Below are positions 41,788 to 50,701 of a stretch of 64,000 bases of DNA, piece by piece (positions within the stretch are counted from its first letter, which is position 1; the number at the start of each line of letters is the position of its first letter). The stretch is taken from NCBI GenBank assembly GCA_964543795.1, contig CAZIZN010000005.1, positions 1-64,000 of the forward strand. Reading direction: 5' to 3'. A program made the translations under genes and the position numbers. The notes beneath the pieces are model-generated. The model was given only the letters and a program-made list of their open reading frames with translations. It had not been told where the DNA came from and did no database searches. Origin of the DNA: JACKIC01 sp964543795 (GTDB lineage: Bacteria > Planctomycetota > UBA1135 > UBA2386).

Positions 41788-42834
41788 TTGGATGCAGGAG
41801 CACGCATCCGCGTGGTCTACAACCACGAACCCACCGTGACCAGAGACCGTTCCCGCTTGCTCAGCCGAGCCGCTTCGTCCCCTCACTCCTCCTCCCCCTC
41901 CTCCTCACGCGAGCCCGCTGCCGCGCTCCCGATCGCCGAGTCCTGCTCCGCCGGTCCCGACGCCAACCTGCAGGGCCGAGAGCGCCCACCGATCGAGTGG
42001 CTGCGCATCTGGCCGTTCCTGCTCATGCAGGCCTGCTGCCTGCTCGTGTTCGTCGTCGGCTGGAGCCCGATCGCGCTGATCGTCTGCGCGCTGCTCTACG
42101 CCGTGCGCATGTTCGGCATCACCGCGTTCTACCACCGCTACTTCTCGCACCGCTCGTTCGAGGCGGGGCGCGTCGTCCAGTTCCTCGGCGCGCTGCTCGG
42201 TGCGTCGGCGACGCAGCGCGGGCCGCTCTGGTGGGCCGCGCACCATCGCCGCCACCACCGCCACTCCGACACCGACTGCGATCTGCACTCGCCGCACGCG
42301 CACGGGTTCCTCTGGTCGCACATCGGCTGGATCGCCGCCACGCGCAACGTGCCCACCGACATGGACCAGGTGCGCGATCTCGCGCGCTTCCCCGAACTGC
42401 GCTGGCTCGACCGCTTCGACCTCGTCGTGCCGCTGCTGCTGCTGGGGTCGTTGCTGGCGCTCGGCGGCGTGCTCGAAGCCACGGCCCCCGAACTCGGCAC
42501 GTCCGCCGTGCAGATGGGGGTCTGGGGCTTCTGCGTCTCGACGACGCTGCTGTTCCACGCGACGGCCTCGATCAACAGCCTGTGCCACGTGTTCGGCAGG
42601 AAGCACTGGCCGACCCGCGACCAGAGCCGCAACTCGCTGCTGTTGGCACTCGTGACGTTCGGCGAGGGGTGGCACAACAACCACCACTGGTGTCCTGGCG
42701 CGGTGCGGCAGGGTTTCCGCTGGTGGCAGATCGATCTCTCCTGGTACGGGCTGTGGTTCCTGTCGCAGCTGGGCCTCGTCGCCAGGCTGCGGCCGCTGCC
42801 GGCGCGCGCCCGGATCCCGCGACGACAGGCATGA
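41788..42834 (+). CDS. Acyl-CoA/fatty-acid desaturase
   Basis: The three histidine boxes of membrane di-iron desaturases are present: HRYFSH, HRRHHRH and HNNHH (the last in EGWHNNHHWCPG), with several TM helices. An unusual low-complexity, Ser-rich N-terminal stretch of about 55 residues precedes TM1, so the true start may be further in (GTG 41836 or later). It forms the first gene of the rightward arm and should introduce a double bond that the downstream FAD and methyltransferase enzymes modify. Confidence 0.85.
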   Translation: MDAGARIRVVYNHEPTVTRDRSRLLSRAASSPHSSSPSSSREPAAALPIAESCSAGPDANLQGRERPPIEWLRIWPFLLMQACCLLVFVVGWSPIALIVCALLYAVRMFGITAFYHRYFSHRSFEAGRVVQFLGALLGASATQRGPLWWAAHHRRHHRHSDTDCDLHSPHAHGFLWSHIGWIAATRNVPTDMDQVRDLARFPELRWLDRFDLVVPLLLLGSLLALGGVLEATAPELGTSAVQMGVWGFCVSTTLLFHATASINSLCHVFGRKHWPTRDQSRNSLLLALVTFGEGWHNNHHWCPGAVRQGFRWWQIDLSWYGLWFLSQLGLVARLRPLPARARIPRRQA

Positions 42835-44126
42835 CGTCGGCGCCGCGCAGTCAGGGGCCAGGGCGGAAACGGATCGCGATCGTCGGCACCGGGATCGCTG
42901 GCCTGCTGGCCGCCGAACGTCTCGCCACGGTGCACGACGTGACGGTGTTCGAGGCCGAAGCGCGCATCGGCGGGCACACGCACACGGTCGACGTCGACAC
43001 CCCGGCCGGCAAACTCGCCGTCGACACGGGGTTCATCGTGTGCAACGACCGGACCTACCCCGGTTTCCTCGCGCTGATGCGGCGCCTGGGCGTGGCGCTG
43101 CGCAGGTCGACGATGAGCTTCAGCGTGCGCTGCGAACGCACGGGCCTCGAGTACAACGGCGAGTCGCTGCGCACGCTGTTCGCACAGAAGCGCAACCTCC
43201 TGCGGCCGTCGTTCTGGGGCATGCTGCGCGACATCCTGCGCTTCCACCGCGTCGCGCCCGGTTACGCCGACAGCGATCGCGACCTCGGCGAAGTGCTGCG
43301 CGCCGGCGGCTTCGGTCGCGCGTTCGCCGAACACTACCTCGTGCCGATGATGGCGGCGATCTGGTCGGCGGAGCCGCAGCGGCTGCTCGGGATGCCCGCG
43401 CGCTTCTTCGTCCGGTTCTTCGCCAACCACGGCATGCTGCAGGTCGACGACCGGCCGCAGTGGTACACCGTGGTCGGCGGGTCGCGGAGCTACCTCGGGC
43501 CGCTCTCGCGCAGCTTCGCGGACCGCATCCGCCTCGGCGCGCCCGTCGTGGGCGTGCGGCGCACCGAGACCGGCGTCGAGGTGCTGGTGCCCGGCGAACC
43601 CGCCGAAGCCTTCGACGAGGTCGTGCTCGCCTGCCACAGCGACCAGTCGCTGCGCATGCTGCTCGACGCCAGCGATGCCGAGCGTTCGGTGCTCGCGGCG
43701 ATCCCCTACCAGGAGAACGACGTCGTGCTGCACACCGACGCACGTCTCCTGCCGCGGCGGCGCGCCGTCCGGGCGGCGTGGAACTACCATCTGCCCAGGC
43801 AGCCGCAGTCGCGCGCGACGGTCACGTACTGCATGAACGTCCTGCAGGGACTGCCCGGCGACACGGTCTACAACGTGACGCTCAATCGCAGCGACGCGAT
43901 CGACCCTGCGAAGGTGCTGCGCCGCTTCGTCTACCACCATCCGGTGTTCGACGCCGCGGGCGTCGCGGCGCAGGCGCGCGTCGCCGAGGTCAGCGGCCGC
44001 GACCGGGTCTGGTTCTGCGGCGCGTGGTGCGGGTTCGGGTTCCACGAGGACGCCGTGCAGTCGGCGCTGCGGGTCGTGCGTGGGCTCGGCGTGCCCGAGG
44101 CGGATCCGGGCGGAGTCGGCGCATGA
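42831..44126 (+). CDS. FAD-dependent amine oxidase-like flavoprotein
   Basis: The N-terminal dinucleotide motif RIAIVGTGIAGLLAAERLAT with VFEAEARIGGHTHTV identifies the NAD(P)/FAD-binding amine-oxidase-like family; the C-terminal VWFCGAWCGFGFHEDAVQSA closes the flavin site. This member type is nearly always found with DUF1365 and CFA genes. It starts in the stop of the desaturase gene (ATGA). Probable role: oxidation or reduction of a lipid intermediate. Confidence 0.85.
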   Translation: MTSAPRSQGPGRKRIAIVGTGIAGLLAAERLATVHDVTVFEAEARIGGHTHTVDVDTPAGKLAVDTGFIVCNDRTYPGFLALMRRLGVALRRSTMSFSVRCERTGLEYNGESLRTLFAQKRNLLRPSFWGMLRDILRFHRVAPGYADSDRDLGEVLRAGGFGRAFAEHYLVPMMAAIWSAEPQRLLGMPARFFVRFFANHGMLQVDDRPQWYTVVGGSRSYLGPLSRSFADRIRLGAPVVGVRRTETGVEVLVPGEPAEAFDEVVLACHSDQSLRMLLDASDAERSVLAAIPYQENDVVLHTDARLLPRRRAVRAAWNYHLPRQPQSRATVTYCMNVLQGLPGDTVYNVTLNRSDAIDPAKVLRRFVYHHPVFDAAGVAAQARVAEVSGRDRVWFCGAWCGFGFHEDAVQSALRVVRGLGVPEADPGGVGA

Positions 44127-44920
44127 GTGCGACGGGCGAACTGCGCTCGTGCCTCTACGTCGGCACGGTGCGGCACCGGCGCTTCGATGCCGTCCGGCAC
44201 GAGTTCGAGGTGCGCACCGTGTTCGCCTACCTGGACCTCGCCGAACTCGACCGCGCCTTCGCCGGCCGGCTCTGGTGGTCACATCGGCGCCCGGCGCCGA
44301 TGTGGTTCCGCCGCGCCGACTACTTCGGCGATCCGGCCCGTCCCCTCGACGAGGCCGTGCGCGACGCCGTCGCGGCGCGCGCGGGCGCCCGCCCGGACGG
44401 TCCGGTGCGCGTGCTGACGACGCTGCGGGCGTTCCTGTTCTCGTTCAACCCGGTGACCTTCTACTACTGCTTCGACCGGGAGGAGCGCCTCGTCGCCGTG
44501 CTGGCCGAGATCACCAACACGCCGTGGGGCGAACGCCACCACTACGTCGCCGCCGCGCCGGCGCCGGGGGAGCCGATCCGGGCCCGCTTCGCCAAGGACT
44601 TCCACGTCAGCCCCTTCCAGCCGATGGAGCAGGTCTACGATTGGCGGCTCGGTGTGCCGGGCGAGCAGGTGGTCGTGCACATGGAGAACCTGCGGGCCCC
44701 GGCGGGGGCCGGTGCCGCCGCCGGCGGCGAAGAAAAGGTCTTCGATGCGACCCTCGTGGCGCATCGCTCCCCGTGGAACGGGCGAAGCCTTGGGCACGCG
44801 GCGCTGCGCCATCCCTGGCCGTCGGCCAAGGTGTTTCTCTGGATCTACTGGAACGCCTTCCGCCTCTGGTGGAAGCGAGCGCCGTTCCACCCGCATCCGC
44901 GCAGTCGCAAGGCCGCATGA
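44123..44920 (+). CDS. DUF1365 protein
   Basis: The 265-residue protein has SCLYVGTVRHRRFDAVRHEF at the start and FLFSFNPVTFYYCFDREERL, EITNTPWGERHHYV and AKDFHVSPFQPMEQVYDWRL, the DUF1365 signature. Its function is unknown, but it is a constant partner of the FAD oxidase and CFA enzymes. A short Gly/Ala insertion (PAGAGAAAGGEE) interrupts the C-terminal half. Both ends overlap neighbours by ATGA. Confidence 0.85.
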   Translation: MSATGELRSCLYVGTVRHRRFDAVRHEFEVRTVFAYLDLAELDRAFAGRLWWSHRRPAPMWFRRADYFGDPARPLDEAVRDAVAARAGARPDGPVRVLTTLRAFLFSFNPVTFYYCFDREERLVAVLAEITNTPWGERHHYVAAAPAPGEPIRARFAKDFHVSPFQPMEQVYDWRLGVPGEQVVVHMENLRAPAGAGAAAGGEEKVFDATLVAHRSPWNGRSLGHAALRHPWPSAKVFLWIYWNAFRLWWKRAPFHPHPRSRKAA

Positions 44921-46182
44921 GTTCCGTCCTCGTCTCCCCGCCGCAGACCGTTGCCGCCGACCGTGCGGCGGCGGCGCCGGGCGTCGTCCAGAGCTGGTTC
45001 CGCGGTCGTATCTTCAGTCAACTGAGACGCTTGCGGAGTGGCGCCGTGCGCGTCCGCGACGCCTTGGGCGACACGCTGCTCGGCAACCCGGATGGGCCGC
45101 TCGGCACGGCGGCGATCGAGGTGACCGCACCGGAGGCGTGGTCCAACCTGGCGCTCGGCGGCGACGTCGGAGCCGGCGAGGCGTTCGTCGCGGGCCACTG
45201 GCGCTCGCCGGACCTCGTCACCCTGCTGCGCCTCCTGGTGCGCGACCGCGACGTGCTGGTCGCCCTCGACGAATCGCTGCTGTCGCTGCCGGTCCGGGCG
45301 CTGCGTAGGGCGGCCCACCTGCTGCGCCGCAACACCAGGAGCGGCAGCCGCCGCAACATCCACGACCACTACGACCTCGGCGACGACCTGTTCGCGCAGT
45401 TCCTCGACCCGACGATGACCTACTCGTCGGCCTGGTACGCGCACGACGACCAGCCGCTCGAACTCGCCCAGCGCGAGAAGCTGCGGCGGCTGTGCCGGCT
45501 CGTCGACCTGCGCCCGAACGAGCGATTGCTCGAGATCGGCACCGGCTGGGGCAGCCTCGCGATGACCGCCGCGGCGGAGTTCGGGGCCTCCGTGGTGACG
45601 ACGACGATCTCGGCAAACCAGTTCGCGGGCGCCAGCGAGCGGGTCGCCGCCGCGGGCCTCGGCGGGAGCGTGCAGGTGCTGCAGCGGGACTATCGCGACC
45701 TCGACGGCAGGTTCGACAAGGTGCTCTCGTGCGAGATGATCGAGGCGGTCGGCGCCGACCACCTGCCGACCTACCTGCGGACCTGCGCGCAGCGGCTGCG
45801 GCCGGGCGGCCTGCTCGGACTGCAGGCGATCACGATCCAGGACCGGCACTACCGCACCGCGCTGCGTTCGGTCGACTACATCAAGAAGCACGTGTTCCCC
45901 GGCAGCTTCATCCCGTCGGTGGGAGCGATCGCCGACGCCGCGGCGCGGCACACCGACCTGCGGCTCGAGTACTGCGAGGACTTCGGCCTGCACTACGCAC
46001 GCACGCTCGCGGACTGGCGGCGGGCGATGTGGGCCGATCCGCGACCGTTCCTCGCCCGGCCCGGCGGCGACGCGCTGCTGCGCGCGTGGGACTACTACTT
46101 CGCCTACTGCGAAGCCGGCTTCCGCGAGCGGCACATCGGCGTCTGCCACCTGCGCTTCGCGCGCGGCGGGGGCGGGAGCTAG
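44917..46182 (+). CDS. CFA-type methyltransferase 2
   Basis: The 421-residue protein is a fuller cyclopropane-fatty-acid synthase: NIHDHYDLGDDLFAQFLDPT, MTYSSAWY, the SAM site LLEIGTGWGSLAMTAAAEFG, and YIKKHVFPGSFIPSVGAI. It ends the four-gene coupled operon. It differs clearly from the CFA-type gene at 39901, so the cluster holds two distinct methyltransferases. One could add a methyl and the other cyclopropanate. Confidence 0.87.
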   Translation: MSSVLVSPPQTVAADRAAAAPGVVQSWFRGRIFSQLRRLRSGAVRVRDALGDTLLGNPDGPLGTAAIEVTAPEAWSNLALGGDVGAGEAFVAGHWRSPDLVTLLRLLVRDRDVLVALDESLLSLPVRALRRAAHLLRRNTRSGSRRNIHDHYDLGDDLFAQFLDPTMTYSSAWYAHDDQPLELAQREKLRRLCRLVDLRPNERLLEIGTGWGSLAMTAAAEFGASVVTTTISANQFAGASERVAAAGLGGSVQVLQRDYRDLDGRFDKVLSCEMIEAVGADHLPTYLRTCAQRLRPGGLLGLQAITIQDRHYRTALRSVDYIKKHVFPGSFIPSVGAIADAAARHTDLRLEYCEDFGLHYARTLADWRRAMWADPRPFLARPGGDALLRAWDYYFAYCEAGFRERHIGVCHLRFARGGGGS

Positions 46183-47135
46183 GCCTGCAGGCAGGCCCGC
46201 GCCGCCGCCGCGTCGCGCTCGATCTGCGCCCGCAGTTCGCGCGCATCGGCGAAGCGCTGCTCGGGCCGCAGGAACTGGCGGAACGTGACCTCGAGCTCGC
46301 GGCCGTAGAGGTCGCCCGCGAAATCGAGCAGGTGCACTTCGAGCACGGCCGGCGCGGGGCCGGCGGCGAACGTCGGGCGCTGGCCGAGATTGGCCACGGC
46401 CGGCCAGGTGCGCCCGTCGACGATCGCTTCGACCGCGTAGACGCCCGGCGGCGGCAGCACCGCGGGTTCGGGGACCACGTTCGCGGTCGGGAAACCCAGC
46501 GTGCGGCCGCGGGCGTCGCCGTGCACGACGGTGCCGAGCGCGCCGGGGGGGCGTCCGAGGTAGCGCTGGGCGAGGGCCAGATCGCCGGCGCGGATCGCCG
46601 CGCGGATCGCCGTCGACGACACCGGCCGGCCGTCGACCTCGAACGGGCTGCCGGTGCGCACCTCGAAGCCGAACTCGGCGCCGAGTTCGCGGAAGCGCTG
46701 GGGCGTGCCTTCGCGGTCCTTGCCCAGCGCCGAGTCGTAGCCGAGCAGGAGCCCGCGCGCGCGCAGGGCGCGGCACAGCACGTCGGCCGCGAAATCGCGC
46801 GCGCTCATGTTCATGAGCCGCGGCTCGAACGTCAGCAGCACGAGCCGCATGACGCCAGCGCGCCGCAAGAGGCGCAGCCGGTGCGTCACGCCGACGAGCG
46901 GTTCGGGCGCCGTGCCGTGCAGCAGCTGGTCGGGGTGGTTGGCGAAGGTCACCACAGTCGGCATGCCCTGCAGCGCCGAGGCCATCTCGAGCAGCTGGTG
47001 CAAGAGCCGTTGGTGGCCGAGGTGCACGCCGTCGAAGACGCCGACCGCGACCACCGAGTGGGCGCCGAACGCCGAGCCGTAAACGGCTTCCAAGTCGAGC
47101 TGCCGCAGCGCGTCGAGACCGTCGATCAGGCGCAC
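46179..47135 (-). CDS. ribF: Bifunctional riboflavin kinase / FAD synthetase
   Basis: The N-terminal FAD synthetase domain has VAVGVFDGVHLGHQRLL and TFANHPDQLL, the middle has SSTAIRAAIRAGDLALAQRY, and the C-terminal riboflavin kinase domain has GDARGRTLGFPTANV and LEVHLLDFAGDLYGRELEVTF. It converts riboflavin to FMN and FAD. The 318-residue length is normal. The start is a GTG at 47135; it ends four bases inside the CFA gene's end on the other strand (convergent). Confidence 0.93.
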   Translation of the reverse strand: MRLIDGLDALRQLDLEAVYGSAFGAHSVVAVGVFDGVHLGHQRLLHQLLEMASALQGMPTVVTFANHPDQLLHGTAPEPLVGVTHRLRLLRRAGVMRLVLLTFEPRLMNMSARDFAADVLCRALRARGLLLGYDSALGKDREGTPQRFRELGAEFGFEVRTGSPFEVDGRPVSSTAIRAAIRAGDLALAQRYLGRPPGALGTVVHGDARGRTLGFPTANVVPEPAVLPPPGVYAVEAIVDGRTWPAVANLGQRPTFAAGPAPAVLEVHLLDFAGDLYGRELEVTFRQFLRPEQRFADARELRAQIERDAAAARACLQA

Positions 47136-47157
47136 CGGGCACCTCGCACGGCGTCGC

Positions 47158-47670
<513 letters not shown>

Positions 47671-47833
47671 GGCCGAGGGGAGGCGGGGCGTTGCCAGCCG
47701 CATCGAGGGCGAGTAGATTCTTCGCCCCTTTCGCCGCCGTCAAGGCCCGGGTCCTCGAGCGTACGCAGCCCTGCATCGTGCAGGACTCGGCTCGAGGCGC
47801 CTCTCCTGGGACGAACGGCCCGCCCGCACCAGC

Positions 47834-49165
47834 ATGGACCTGAGCAAGCATCTCGAGAATGCCGCCGAGGCCGTCAAGCGACGGAACTTCGCGTTGGCGA
47901 CGAAGATCTACGCGCAGGTCCTGCAGATCCAGCCCGACTACGGCGAGGCGCGCGCCGGGTTGCGCAAGGCGCTGTTCGCGAAGGTCGCGCAGAAGCCGGC
48001 GAGCAAGCTCACCGCGATGGTCGTCGGCGGCGTGAACCTGCTGGTCGCCGGCGTGTGCGGTCTCGTCGGCCGTCCAGCGGCGGCGGCGCGCGCCTACGAG
48101 CGATACCTCGTGCTCGACCCGATGGCCGAAGGCGTCAACCTCAAGCTCGGTCGCGCGCTGCAGAAGGCCGGTTACCCGCGCTCGGCGCTCGCCGTGTTCG
48201 CTTCCTACGCGGAGGCGCAGCCGCGCTGCCTAGAAGCGTGTCGTTCCGCCGGCGCGCTCTACTACCAGCAAGGCAAGGTCAACGAGGCGCTGGCGATGTA
48301 CGAGCAGGCACTCAAGGTCGATCCGCGCGACCAGGAGTCGCTGAAGGCCCGCAAGGACCTCGCCGCCGAGGGCGCGCTGCGCACCTCGGGCATCGACAAG
48401 GCCGGCAGTTCGCGCGAACTCATCAAGGACAAGGAGCTGCACCGCCAGCTCGAGCGACAGGAACGGCTGCAGTTGTCGCCGGAGGAGATCGACCAGGAGC
48501 TCGAGCAGCTCGAGCAGAAGCTGGCCGAATCGCCCGACGACCAGAAGCTGCTGCGGCGCGTCGCGCGGCTGCGCGAGATGGCCAAGGACCTCGCCGGTGC
48601 CCTCGATCTGATCGAGCGCCTCGTCGGCCAACAACCCGGCGACGCCGAACTGCAGGATCTGGCTGCCGATCTGCGCATCCGCCTGCAGGAGCAGATGGTC
48701 GAGAAGGCGCACAAGCGCGGCGACGAGGCCGCGCTGCAGCGCGCGCGTGCGGCGCTGCAGGACCTGCGCGCCGCCGAAGCCCGTCGCCGTGTGGAGCGCA
48801 ACCCGACCGACCTCGGCGCCCGCTACGACTTCGGCCAGAGCCTGCTCCAGGGCGGCGACATCGATGGCGCGATCGCCGAACTGCAGCAGGCCGTCAAGGA
48901 CCCGCGCCGCAAGAACGAGGCCCTGTTCCTGCTCGGGCAGGCCTTCCGCAAGAAGGGACTGCCGGACCTCGCGCTCGGCCAGTTCGACAAGGCGCTGCAG
49001 GGCGGTGCCGGCGGCACGCTCGGCAAGGAACTGCTCTACGAGATGGGCGCGATCTGCTCCGAACTCGGCAAGCGCGAGGACGCGCTGCGCCACTTCTCCC
49101 GCATTCTCGAACAGGACATCGGCTTCCGCGACGTCGCCCAGCGCGTCGCGGGGCTCAAGGCCTGA
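47834..49165 (+). CDS. TPR-repeat protein
   Basis: The 443-residue protein has repeats from start to end: NAAEAVKRRNFALATKIYAQ, AAARAYERYLVLDPMAEGVN, YYQQGKVNEALAMYEQALKV, LAGALDLIERLVGQQPGDAE, and GDIDGAIAELQQAVKDPRRK. A hydrophobic segment (about 55-72, AMVVGGVNLLVAGVCGLVG) may be buried or membrane-attached. The middle (about 195-240) is a coiled coil. It is a protein-interaction scaffold; no partner can be named. Confidence 0.82.
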   Translation: MDLSKHLENAAEAVKRRNFALATKIYAQVLQIQPDYGEARAGLRKALFAKVAQKPASKLTAMVVGGVNLLVAGVCGLVGRPAAAARAYERYLVLDPMAEGVNLKLGRALQKAGYPRSALAVFASYAEAQPRCLEACRSAGALYYQQGKVNEALAMYEQALKVDPRDQESLKARKDLAAEGALRTSGIDKAGSSRELIKDKELHRQLERQERLQLSPEEIDQELEQLEQKLAESPDDQKLLRRVARLREMAKDLAGALDLIERLVGQQPGDAELQDLAADLRIRLQEQMVEKAHKRGDEAALQRARAALQDLRAAEARRRVERNPTDLGARYDFGQSLLQGGDIDGAIAELQQAVKDPRRKNEALFLLGQAFRKKGLPDLALGQFDKALQGGAGGTLGKELLYEMGAICSELGKREDALRHFSRILEQDIGFRDVAQRVAGLKA

Positions 49166-49197
49166 ACCAACACCCCGACCGACTCCCGAAGAACACG

Positions 49198-49461
49198 ATG
49201 GCTCACAGCAAGCAAGCACTGAAGCGCGCTCGTCAGAGCGAGCGCAACCGTCTGGCCAACAAGGCCAAGTTGTCGCGTCTCAAGTCCGCGATGAAGCGTC
49301 TCCTCGCGGTCGTCGCGACCGGCGACAAGGCCAAGGCGGCCGAGATGCTGCCCGCGATCTGCAAGGTGATCGACAAGGCTGCGCAGACCAAGGTCATCCA
49401 CCGCAACACGGCGTCGCGGCGCAAGAGCCTGGCGACGCGCACCGTCGCGGCGATGAAGTGA
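49198..49461 (+). CDS. rpsT: 30S ribosomal protein S20
   Basis: The 87-residue basic protein begins MAHSKQALKRARQSERNRLA and has the S20 pattern KSAMKRLLAVVATGDKAKAA and the C-terminal KVIHRNTASRRKSLATRTVA. It binds 16S rRNA early in assembly. It lies 32 bases after the TPR gene and may share its transcript. Confidence 0.95.
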   Translation: MAHSKQALKRARQSERNRLANKAKLSRLKSAMKRLLAVVATGDKAKAAEMLPAICKVIDKAAQTKVIHRNTASRRKSLATRTVAAMK

Positions 49462-49514
49462 TCCGGACGCGGCGCCGGCGCCGGTGTCGGCGCGGGCGCG
49501 GTCGGCGCGGTGGA

Positions 49515-50345
49515 CTAACCCTGCAGCAGCTGCAGGGCGGCCTGCGGCTGGGTGTTCGCCTGGGCCAGGATCGAGATCGCCGCCTGCTGCAGGATCGAGT
49601 TGCGCGTCAGCGCCGAGGTCTCGACCGCCACGTCCACGTCGCGGATGCGCGATTCGGCCGCGCTGAGGTTCTCGGTCTGGATCTGCAGGTTCGCGATCGT
49701 CGTCGACAGCCGGTTCTGGGCGGCGCCGAACTGACCGCGCACTCGGCTCACGGCGTTGATCGCCGTGTCGAGCTGGTCGACGGCGAGCGTCGGTGAGCCG
49801 CTGGCGCCGATGTCGAGCGTCGACAGGCCCAGCGTCGAGGCCAGCGTGTCGGACGTGCTCAGCTGGATCGTGTCGATGCCCGTAATCGTTCCGGTGCCGA
49901 CCTGGAAGGTGATCGTCGAGCCGGTGCCGTCCAGCAGGCGCACGCCGTTGAACGTGGTCGACGCGGCGATGCGGTCGATCTCGTTGACGAGGTCGGCGAA
50001 CTCCTGATGCAGCGTGGCGCGGTCGGCGGAGCTGACCGTGCCGTTGCTGGCCTGGATCGCGAGTTCGCGCATGCGGATCAGGATCGAGCTGACCTCGTTG
50101 AGCGCGCCTTCGCCCGTCTGCGTCAGCGAGATGCCGTCCTGCGCGTTGCGGATCGCCTGGTTGGTCGATCGCACCTGGGCGCGGAAGCGCTCGGAGATCG
50201 CCAGACCCGCCGCGTCGTCGGACGCCGTCGAGATGCGCAAGCCCGTGGACAGGCGACGGAAGTTCGCCTGCAGGCGCTCGGTCATGACCGACAGCGAGCG
50301 CTGCGCGTTCAGGGATGCGATGTTCGAATTGACCCGAAGGCCCAT
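49515..50345 (-). CDS. Flagellin
   Basis: The conserved ends are present: the N-terminal VNSNIASLNAQRSLSVMTER, the ASDDAAGLAISERFRAQVRS segment, and the C-terminal LSAAESRIRDVDVAVETSAL then ILAQANTQPQAALQLLQG. At 276 residues it is short, with a reduced variable region (about residues 140-200), consistent with a smooth thin filament. It has CCT/GAGG-type ribosome-binding sequence before the ATG. Confidence 0.94.
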   Translation of the reverse strand: MGLRVNSNIASLNAQRSLSVMTERLQANFRRLSTGLRISTASDDAAGLAISERFRAQVRSTNQAIRNAQDGISLTQTGEGALNEVSSILIRMRELAIQASNGTVSSADRATLHQEFADLVNEIDRIAASTTFNGVRLLDGTGSTITFQVGTGTITGIDTIQLSTSDTLASTLGLSTLDIGASGSPTLAVDQLDTAINAVSRVRGQFGAAQNRLSTTIANLQIQTENLSAAESRIRDVDVAVETSALTRNSILQQAAISILAQANTQPQAALQLLQG

Positions 50346-50701
50346 CTGTCCTCCTCGATTCCTTTGCGGTGCGTCGGACGGTCGTCCGGCGCCATGTCGC
50401 AAAGCTCATCGGCAGGCACTTGAGTCCTTCTTCAGGAAATCCCGGCGTTGGACTCGGTCATCGGCCGTCGCCGATGCCATCGGCGGGCGCGGGGGCGCCG
50501 CGCGGGGGCGGCCTTGCGGCAGTGTCGGATTTCTCGCCCGACCCGGTGCGACGGCGAGACTTGCGACGGTGGGCCGCCGGAGTCGGCCGCCCGGAAGCAG
50601 AGCGGCCCGCACACCTCGTCGAGGGGTGTGCGGGCCGCCGTGGTTTTCTCGTCCTCTGGCGGGTGTTTCCCGCGCGCTGGTTGAGGGGGCTGGGTGCGCG
50701 C
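50346..50701. other. Intergenic region upstream of flagellin
   Basis: No gene is seen. It holds the flagellin promoter. A GCCGATGA (minus strand, 50413-50406), seven of eight bases of the FliA -10 box, lies about 60 bases before the start codon, without a clear -35. A strong hairpin (50602-50638) lies at the other side. Confidence 0.4.
50602..50638. terminator. Strong hairpin, probable terminator of the TonB-prenyltransferase gene
   Basis: A 14-base perfect stem (GCGGCCCGCACACC with its complement) surrounds a nine-base loop. It is 64 bases after the stop of the minus-strand gene at 50702. On the plus strand TTTTC follows soon after. No other hairpin of this strength was noted in the window. 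Confidence 0.65.

Noticed and set aside
44845..47142. 765-codon minus-strand frame over the CFA and ribF genes
   Set aside because: It is not homologous to anything recognisable and is antisense or out of frame to clear genes.
50406..50413. FliA (sigma-28) promoter for flagellin
   Set aside because: Only the -10-like GCCGATGA fits; no convincing -35 at the right distance, so it is noted but not called.
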